Positions 31,244-36,780 of a stretch of DNA of 36,780 nt are shown here, in pieces. Origin of the DNA: Chitinophagaceae bacterium (GTDB taxonomy: Bacteria > Bacteroidota > Bacteroidia > Chitinophagales > Chitinophagaceae). The translations under genes were made by a program, and so were the position numbers. The DNA is taken from positions 1 to 36,780 of the forward strand of contig JADGPW010000262.1 of the NCBI GenBank assembly GCA_017882265.1, in the 5' to 3' direction. The notes under the pieces are model-generated. The model ran no database searches. It saw nothing but the letters and a program-made list of their open reading frames with translations, and was not told the DNA's origin. Numbering within the stretch: the stretch's first letter is position 1; each line of letters begins with the position of its first letter.

Positions 31244-31458
31244 TCATGATTTTAAATTGGTAAAGGCCAGAGAACTATTAGCAAAACGAAAGTAAACCTA
31301 TTTCTTATTTTTATTTACCAGTTGACCTCTTCCTTTGTGGTATTTACCCGTGTATCTTTATGAATATAAAATTTGCTTCTTCGATTGCCGAAATTCAGTA
31401 ATTACTGCCACCAACGGGCTATCTCGTTCAACGGCATCATAATTGATGATTTGTTTTA

Positions 31459-32718
31459 ATGAAAACAGCTTTTCTTTGTAAATTATTGATCATAACAGGA
31501 GTATATATTCTTGGCCGCCCTTTATCATCCGGGGCTTATTCGGTGCTGTCGCACGAAGCGATCATAGATGCAAGCTGGGAAAGCTCTATTCAACCTCTGC
31601 TGAAACTCAGGTTTCCCGGTGTAACGGATGAACAAATAAAGGAAGCTCATGCCTATGCTTATGGTGGAGCCGTAGCCCCGGATATGGGTTATTTCCCGTT
31701 TGGAAGTCGTTTATTTACCAACCTGGTGCATTATGTGCGTAGTGGTGATTTTGTAAATGCATTATTGGACGAAGCACGGGATATAAATGAATTTGCATTT
31801 GCTTTGGGTTTTTTGAGTCATTATATGGCCGATAAATATGGCCATTTTTTGGGGACCAATCGTTGTATACCAATTGTTTATCTCAGGATGATGAAGAAAT
31901 TCGGAAAATGGGTCACCTATGAGGACGATAACATTTCACATATAAGAATGGAATTTGCTTTTGATGTATTACAAACAGCAAAAGGAAACTATGCATCCCA
32001 GGCATACCATGATTTTATAGGTTTTCATATATCCCTTCCTGTGTTGGAAAGAGCTTTTCGCAAAACATACGGTTTGGAAATTAATGATGTTTTTAAGCAC
32101 CTTTCTCTGGCTATTGAAATGTTCAGATGGTCGGTGATGAGTTTATTCCCGGTATTAACAAAGGCCGCCTGGCTCATTAAAAAAGATGAAATACTCAAAA
32201 TTCAGCCAAATGAAACCAACCGGAGTTTCATGAAAAAAATGAACAGGGCCAATTACTACCAGGAATTGGGGAAAAAACACCGGCAACCCGGATTTTTTGT
32301 CCACGCATTATCATGGTTTATCCGGGCATTGCCAAAAACGGGGCCTTTGAAAGCTCTTAAAATTAAAGAGCCCGGTCCGGTAGCAGATAAGTTATTTATT
32401 CAAAGTTTTGATACTGTTTTGGTGAATTATTCCCAGTCCCTGAAAAGGCTGAATTCAGGTGAGCTTCATTTGAGAAATATTGATTTTGACACCGGGAATA
32501 GTACTGCGTTTGGTGAATACCAATTGGCGGATATTAATTATGGAGCCCTCTTATTAAAACTAAACAGTAATAAATTCAATCATTTAAATCCCGGGCTTAA
32601 ACAAAACATTATTATGTTTTACAGTGATCCAAATGGGATCATAACCCAAAAAAATGGGTTTCAGGAATGGAAAAAAATAAACCGGGCATTCCAACATCTT
32701 AAAATGACAGCGCCTTAG
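31459..32718 (+). CDS. exported zinc-dependent phospholipase C-like protein
   Basis: A 419-residue protein with signal peptide (MKTAFLCKLLIITGVYIL, cleaved near SSGAYS). The zinc-site residues of the PF00882 phospholipase C/P1-nuclease superfamily appear in order: LSHEAIIDASW (His), GAVAPDMGYFPFG (Asp), LVHYVRSGDF (His), and FALGFLSHYMADKYGHFLG (His, Asp, His). The remaining 230 residues (from HISLPVLERAFRKTYG) are helical and family-specific; bacterial members of this type are mostly uncharacterised. The enzyme probably hydrolyses phospholipids or another phosphodiester outside the cytoplasm. The ATG at 31459 is clear. It stands alone, 215 bp from the divergent GNAT-like gene. Confidence 0.88.
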   Translation: MKTAFLCKLLIITGVYILGRPLSSGAYSVLSHEAIIDASWESSIQPLLKLRFPGVTDEQIKEAHAYAYGGAVAPDMGYFPFGSRLFTNLVHYVRSGDFVNALLDEARDINEFAFALGFLSHYMADKYGHFLGTNRCIPIVYLRMMKKFGKWVTYEDDNISHIRMEFAFDVLQTAKGNYASQAYHDFIGFHISLPVLERAFRKTYGLEINDVFKHLSLAIEMFRWSVMSLFPVLTKAAWLIKKDEILKIQPNETNRSFMKKMNRANYYQELGKKHRQPGFFVHALSWFIRALPKTGPLKALKIKEPGPVADKLFIQSFDTVLVNYSQSLKRLNSGELHLRNIDFDTGNSTAFGEYQLADINYGALLLKLNSNKFNHLNPGLKQNIIMFYSDPNGIITQKNGFQEWKKINRAFQHLKMTAP

Positions 32719-33024
32719 AATTTTTTCGTTTTGCTGAGGATGGGTTCACTCATTGGAATGATCTTTTACCAATAAGACGAACAACTACCGATTACAAATC
32801 CAATCCCTTTAAGGGCAATCGATCCTATCCTTATTTCCCGAAAGAACTATAGGGAATTTGTTGGTAACCAAGAGCTATTTATTACCAGGATAATAAAAAT
32901 TTTTTCTGTCAGATATTATCACTTAATTTCATAAGCACTTGATTTGGCGACTGGCTAAATCTTTTTTTATATGAAGGTGTCCTCCCCTTAGAAATCTCCC
33001 ATTAATCATTCCCTGGTTAGGTGC
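32719..33024. other. 306-bp intergenic region before the ricin-lectin gene
   Basis: No credible gene or RNA is seen. A short inverted repeat TTCCC/GGGAA (32834-32838, 32852-32856) could be a weak terminator for the phospholipase-like gene. The AT-rich stretch at 32880-32980 is a likely promoter location, without a clear match. Confidence 0.4.
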
Positions 33025-34914
33025 ATGACTAGTTTGAACAGACGATCACTTCATTTTAAATCAAATTTTATGTACTCCACACCCCAACAAGATGTACCGG
33101 GCAAAAGATTGCCTTTTCTGCTTCAGGTTTTGAGTTTTTGTTTAGCGCTTTTAATAGTTATTGCGGCGCCTGCACAGGTATTAACCAATGGAACTTTATA
33201 CCAGATCAAATGCAAAGGGTCCCAAAGAGTACTGGATGTCAGGGGCGGAAGCGATGCTCCCGGTACACAGGTTTGGCAATATGACAGAAACCTGACCACC
33301 GCACAGCGTTTTACTTTCGGGGACGGCGGCAATGGTTCTTATATGATCTTTACAAAGGCAAATCTTTTAGTCTCGATAAAAGTAAACCTGATGGTATCTG
33401 AAGCAAACGTGAACAATAATTCCAATTCCTCCGGTATTGGATTGGTCCAGGATAAACCTTATGTTGCCGGGAGGCTTACGGCCGTTGCTGTTAATGCGCC
33501 TGATCCTAACCGTCAAAAATGGAAATTAATTCCTGCCGGTGACAATTTTACTTTCTTTATTCAAAGCGTCGCTTATCCTGATAAAGTATTACAACCATTC
33601 AATAATGATGCCCAGGCATCTCTTGTACTGGCTCCAAATACCGGGGCCGATATTCAAAAATGGATCATTAATGAACCTGATGATATGATGAATGAAGCCA
33701 TGGCCAGCCCGGGTGAAATAAATGAATTAAAAGATATTCTGACCTATCAACTGGGCGTGGGTGTACTAGGTGGTGAAAGCACCCGGCCCTTTTATTATCA
33801 TAACAATCAGCCCGGGGAGACGGTATACAAGTATAAAAAACTGATTGATCCGGCCAAACTTCCCGGAGAACTCATTGATATGATCAAAAATAAACTGGGG
33901 CCTTTGGGATTCGTTTTAAGCCCGGTTTCAGAAGTACTTGATCTGGCCAGCGATGTAAAAGACTTTTTCACCGGATCGGGCTCTACGAAAATGTATATGG
34001 ATTGCTGGTACCCGGATTCGGAACTCAGACGGGTAGTATGTGGTAAAATGAAGGATAAAACCGGCTTATGTACTCAAGATTACCTGCACACACAGGTGAC
34101 ACAAGATAAAGATGCAAATTTTGATATAGTTCCCAATGACAAATTCACTTTCATGTTGAAAAACAGATGGATCGGGGATAAATTCGATAAAATTGAATGT
34201 GAGGTCAGACCTACGGCCGGGGATCCTTTATATCCCCGCAACCCACAGGTTTATTCTATTAAAAAAGATGAAAATGCCTGCATGTATGGCCCTTGGATGG
34301 GAGACATACTTGATATTAATGCAAAGATTCCCATACCCCTGACCGATACAAAAATAGAAGTGGCTAATATTGACCTGAGGAATAATAATGAGATTCATCC
34401 GGTCAACCAGTTTTGGGTTAAACGGGGACAAGAACTTGATCTGACCTCTATCGTTGATGGCACCGGTTATTTTCAGAAAACCGGCAACAATGAAATACAA
34501 GCTTCAGGACTGAACCAGGCCATGCGTTATTATATTGCTTTTGAAGTGCCTGCAACTAATACTCCCAGAACAAGTGTTATGGGGATTAGTCCCTTAAGGG
34601 AATTCGATGTGAATGGCGTCGGCTTTGATTTCAGCAATAACGCAGCGGCAGATATACAGCCCCAGACACTTACCCTGAAATATAAGGGAGTGGTGCGTAT
34701 TAAGGTCAATGATAATTCCTTTGTTCGTTTTCAACATACTCATCACATATTTTTTGATAAGATGAGAGTTAGACCCGATGGTTCTGCACAGGGGTATATT
34801 GTTGTTGAAACGGATCCGATCGTAAAACAGGGGGGCTCCATTAACATCTTTGTTAAAGAAACTACCCCGCAGGGAAATAATACTGTTCCTACCAGGTTGC
34901 CGGTGAGGCAATAG
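33025..34914 (+). CDS. exported protein with ricin-type beta-trefoil lectin domain
   Basis: A 629-residue protein. After a basic start, the signal region is RLPFLLQVLSFCLALLIVIA ending in PAQ. Residues about 52-225 form a ricin B-like beta-trefoil: TLYQIKCKGSQRVLDVRGGS, VWQYDRNLTTAQRFTF, and repeats closing with QKWKLIP and QKWIINEP (Q-x-W motifs). The rest (about 230-629) is not recognised; it has beta-rich segments (FDKIECEVRPTAGDPLYPRN, PQTLTLKYKGVVRIKVNDNS) and eight or so Cys dispersed within the 340-420 part. Domain makeup suggests a carbohydrate-binding secreted protein, perhaps with an adhesive or toxic C-terminus. An alternative start at 33070 (MYSTPQQD) gives a more normal n-region. 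Followed by a strong terminator hairpin. Confidence 0.75.
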   Translation: MTSLNRRSLHFKSNFMYSTPQQDVPGKRLPFLLQVLSFCLALLIVIAAPAQVLTNGTLYQIKCKGSQRVLDVRGGSDAPGTQVWQYDRNLTTAQRFTFGDGGNGSYMIFTKANLLVSIKVNLMVSEANVNNNSNSSGIGLVQDKPYVAGRLTAVAVNAPDPNRQKWKLIPAGDNFTFFIQSVAYPDKVLQPFNNDAQASLVLAPNTGADIQKWIINEPDDMMNEAMASPGEINELKDILTYQLGVGVLGGESTRPFYYHNNQPGETVYKYKKLIDPAKLPGELIDMIKNKLGPLGFVLSPVSEVLDLASDVKDFFTGSGSTKMYMDCWYPDSELRRVVCGKMKDKTGLCTQDYLHTQVTQDKDANFDIVPNDKFTFMLKNRWIGDKFDKIECEVRPTAGDPLYPRNPQVYSIKKDENACMYGPWMGDILDINAKIPIPLTDTKIEVANIDLRNNNEIHPVNQFWVKRGQELDLTSIVDGTGYFQKTGNNEIQASGLNQAMRYYIAFEVPATNTPRTSVMGISPLREFDVNGVGFDFSNNAAADIQPQTLTLKYKGVVRIKVNDNSFVRFQHTHHIFFDKMRVRPDGSAQGYIVVETDPIVKQGGSINIFVKETTPQGNNTVPTRLPVRQ

Positions 34915-34932
34915 TTTTTTTTCTTTAAACCG

Positions 34933-34958
34933 CCGGGGTCTTTGAGAAAAGACCCCGG
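34933..34958. terminator. strong hairpin between convergent genes, bidirectional terminator candidate
   Basis: CCGGGGTCTTT (34933-34943), GAGA, AAAGACCCCGG (34948-34958) is a perfect 11-bp stem with a GNRA tetraloop. It lies 18 bases after the stop of the ricin-lectin gene and about 50 bases from the stop of the convergent oxygenase gene. The T-run after it is weak (TTAGGTTATTAT), so termination in the plus direction may be moderate. Confidence 0.7.
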
Positions 34959-35009
34959 TTAGGTTATTATCCAATCCCGGAAAAAAGGGAAAGGTAATAA
35001 CCGGATACC

Positions 35010-35603
35010 TTAAACCCGCTTCAGCCATCCACTAATGCTCATTCTCTGGCGGTTAGCTTTCATTACCTCATGTTCCATTTCACTGCTCTTAAAAAATACT
35101 GCGGTTTGAGAGCAGGGTAATACTTTCTGGATCGCTCCTTGTTGATACACATATAATTCCCCACCGTCTTCTTCGAGCCAGTTCTCATTTAAATAATTGA
35201 TCAGCGAATATTTCCTGTTATGGTCATTTTTAAACTGATCGGTATGTCGCTTGTAAAAACTCCCTTCTTCATATATAGCATAATGAAACTCATACCCATT
35301 GATTCCAGTATAACAAGTTTGGTTCAGGTGGTGTATGAATTCTTCTACGAGTAATAAAAATTCCCGTTCGTAAATATTTTCATGATCTTTATTCATCCAA
35401 TAAATTTTATCACCTCTTATTTTTTGTCGGGTGTCTTTCACTTCCCCATTTCCAATTCCCGCAGCCATCATTAATCCATCGCATTGCAACTGCAGTATAT
35501 TTTGCTGCAGCCCGTTCGACAGGCGCTTATTTAAAAAGCCGGTATCAATTCCTACCCTGTTGTCAAGGTAACTATCGATAAGCAGGTCAAATCGGTTATT
35601 CAT
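35010..35603 (-). CDS. 2OG-Fe(II) oxygenase (prolyl 4-hydroxylase-like)
   Basis: A 197-residue 2-oxoglutarate- and iron-dependent dioxygenase. The double-stranded beta-helix carries the metal triad: HTD in YKRHTDQFKND, and the distal His in SEMEHEVM. Arg in RMSISGWLK is the likely 2OG carboxylate anchor. The region EFHYAIYEEGSFYKRHTD and the strand GELYVYQQGAIQKVLP with TAVFFKSSEMEHEV match the 2OG-FeII_Oxy_3/PiuC-SM20-like group. Members hydroxylate protein prolines or small molecules; the substrate here is unknown. The ATG at 35601-35603 is the only good start. It is convergent with the lectin gene and divergent from the mini-lipoprotein, with 156 bp between. Confidence 0.88.
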   Translation of the reverse strand: MNNRFDLLIDSYLDNRVGIDTGFLNKRLSNGLQQNILQLQCDGLMMAAGIGNGEVKDTRQKIRGDKIYWMNKDHENIYEREFLLLVEEFIHHLNQTCYTGINGYEFHYAIYEEGSFYKRHTDQFKNDHNRKYSLINYLNENWLEEDGGELYVYQQGAIQKVLPCSQTAVFFKSSEMEHEVMKANRQRMSISGWLKRV

Positions 35604-35759
35604 TGTTTATGGTAAAAGAAGCAAGGTAATTCTATATTCCCCATGCTTTCCCGTGTGTGAATAATATAACTTTTTTTGAAAATTGTGTAATCTTTATTAT
35701 GTGGAATAGAGCTATCTTGCCGGGGATTAGTTCGTTACATATTTTATTAAATTCAGAAT

Positions 35760-35930
35760 ATGAAAAAAATATTCTTCCGTTCAGTTATTTTTTGTTTTAT
35801 AATCATGCTATTTCTTTCAGGATGTGTTGAACCTCGATATTATAGGGAAAATCACCGGCATAGTGATGAGTACAATCACCGTCATCACAGGGGATCTTCT
35901 TCTGACATAGATGTTCGTATCCACAATTGA
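35760..35930 (+). CDS. 56-residue His-rich lipoprotein
   Basis: A short gene below typical ORF cut-offs: MKKIFFRSVIFCFIIMLFLS then GC, a good lipobox (LSGC, lipidated Cys22). The 34-residue mature part is rich in His, Arg and Ser (ENHRHSDEYNHRHHRGSSSD) and ends DVRIHN, followed by two consecutive TGA codons. The His clusters could bind metal ions at the membrane surface; that is inferred only from composition. AT-rich sequence before the ATG is consistent with a promoter. It is located 230 bp before the ion-channel-like gene on the same strand; a functional link is possible but unproved. Confidence 0.62.
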   Translation: MKKIFFRSVIFCFIIMLFLSGCVEPRYYRENHRHSDEYNHRHHRGSSSDIDVRIHN

Positions 35931-36161
35931 TGAGGATCCTTATTATTTAAAGGATATCCGTTACACAACTTCCCCTCAAGCTTTCAAATTTTTCACATTT
36001 TTGAAAACGACAGTTATCGTGTTTATGGATATATCCCTATCAGTGGCTTAGTTAAGGTGTCCGTAAACAGGATAATCCAGGAGATGGTAATCGGGAAAGC
36101 ATAATAATCTTGTTTTTTCATTATTGGTTTTCTATCTTTCCGCGGATAAAATAGGTCAAAT

Positions 36162-36780
36162 TGAAAAAAATACTGGTCATCACCGTCTTATTATTTTTAA
36201 GTCTATCCTGCTTGCATTTTAGTTCTACAGCCCAGGCAATAAAAAAGGATACCGTCAGGGTAGGTATATTCATCACCAGTATTCATGATATTGATTTTAA
36301 ACACAAGGAATATACCATCACCTTCTGGTTATGGTTAAAGTATAAGAATAAGGATTTTGATTTTCAGAACAACCTCGAAGTGCCCCTGGCGAAATCCGTG
36401 GATAAGTCATTCTCCACCGTGGATAGTTCGGGTGGAAGGATATTTATGACGATGAAGCTGCAGTGCGTGATGAAAGATTCCTGGAGGATCGGGAATTTCC
36501 CGTTTGATCGCCAGAAATTAAGGCTATCCATCGAAAATTCGCAGTATGATTCGCGGTACCTGGTCTTTGTGCCGGATACCATTGGCCAGCAGTATGATAA
36601 AAAGTTTACGTTAAACGGGTGGATTATTGACAGTTGTAACGTTTCATCCGGAAATAAAGTTTATGAAACTGCCTTTGGTGATGAAACGATGGCCAGGCCT
36701 CATTCAGAATATAGTGCTTACAGGGTAAGATTAGATATTAAGCGGGATGCTTCAGGCTTATTCTGGAAAATGTTTTTGGG
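36162..36780 (+). CDS. prokaryotic pentameric ligand-gated ion channel homologue (5' part only)
   Basis: The first 206 codons of a gene that runs off the window. It starts at TTG 36162 (the only start after TAG 36153-36155). A signal peptide (KKILVITVLLFLSLSCLHF ending SSTAQA) leads to the extracellular beta-sandwich. Family landmarks in order: VRVGIFITSIHDIDFKHKEY, then TITFWLWLKYKNKDF, NFPFDRQKLRLSIENSQYD with the hallmark FPFD (113-116), GWIIDSCNV, and finally YRVRLDIKRDASGLFWKMFL at the entry to TM1. The Cys pair of eukaryotic Cys-loop receptors is absent (Asp and Leu at those places), as in bacterial GLIC/ELIC. It should form a cation- or anion-selective channel in the inner membrane, facing the periplasm. 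Ligand unknown. Confidence 0.88.

Noticed and set aside
35934-36104. Open frame of 57 codons after the mini-lipoprotein, in the same frame
   Set aside because: It follows two stop codons, has no start codon and no recognisable product, although VYGYIPISGLVKVSVNR looks protein-like.

Overview
The window looks like a chromosomal segment of a Bacteroidota bacterium, probably of the Chitinophagaceae/Sphingobacteriia type. The reasons are moderate-to-low GC, almost no Shine-Dalgarno sequences, many exported proteins of Bacteroidota type, and families common there: DUF885 peptidase, HTTM protein, FN3-like 'VRAYAT' proteins, a cyclase-TolB-TPR protein and exported 23-residue-repeat proteins. No rRNA, tRNA, CRISPR array, prophage or complete IS element was recognised. 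It reads as a mosaic of short transcription units with many convergent ends.

Layout. 0-2.3 kb: a REP-associated tyrosine transposase (RAYT) and a flavin amine oxidase. 2.3-9.2 kb: exported FMN-barrel protein, L,D-transpeptidase lipoprotein, SDR dehydrogenase, small FN3-like protein, and an operon of an OmpA-type protein and a TPR protein. 9.4-15.6 kb: an orphan ParA-type ATPase, a flavin monooxygenase, a DoxX-like membrane protein, a YtxH protein followed by a probably frameshifted small gene, an exported protein of unknown function, and an SRPBCC protein. 15.7-25.5 kb: DUF885 peptidase, class III cyclase/TolB/TPR protein divergent from a methyltransferase, several exported unknowns, a DUF3303-like gene without a normal start, a UPF1-like helicase and a DinB protein. 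25.6-29.4 kb: a minus-strand run of two duplicated small exported proteins, an SdpA-like membrane protein, an HTTM (SdpB/gamma-carboxylase-like) protein and a phosphoesterase. 29.5-36.8 kb: GNAT-like protein, zinc phospholipase C-like protein, ricin-lectin protein, 2OG-Fe(II) oxygenase, a His-rich mini-lipoprotein, and the 5' part of a prokaryotic pentameric ligand-gated ion channel.

Two themes tie the window together. First, a family of small hairpins (10-bp arms, AAGA-type loop, GGC tail) lies at five intergenic sites within 20 kb of the RAYT gene. All are in the same orientation, and some differ by compensatory base changes; these are probably the REP elements mobilised by this RAYT. Second, the 25.6-29.4 kb run resembles the Bacillus SdpA/SdpB maturation pair placed behind two tandemly duplicated secreted proteins, with a terminator-like hairpin between precursors and enzymes. 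This is the best candidate here for an undescribed system.

Three genes look damaged or unusually started: ParA (no ATG/GTG/TTG before its Walker A motif), the DUF3303-like gene, and the small gene after YtxH. They could reflect non-canonical starts, real decay or assembly errors.
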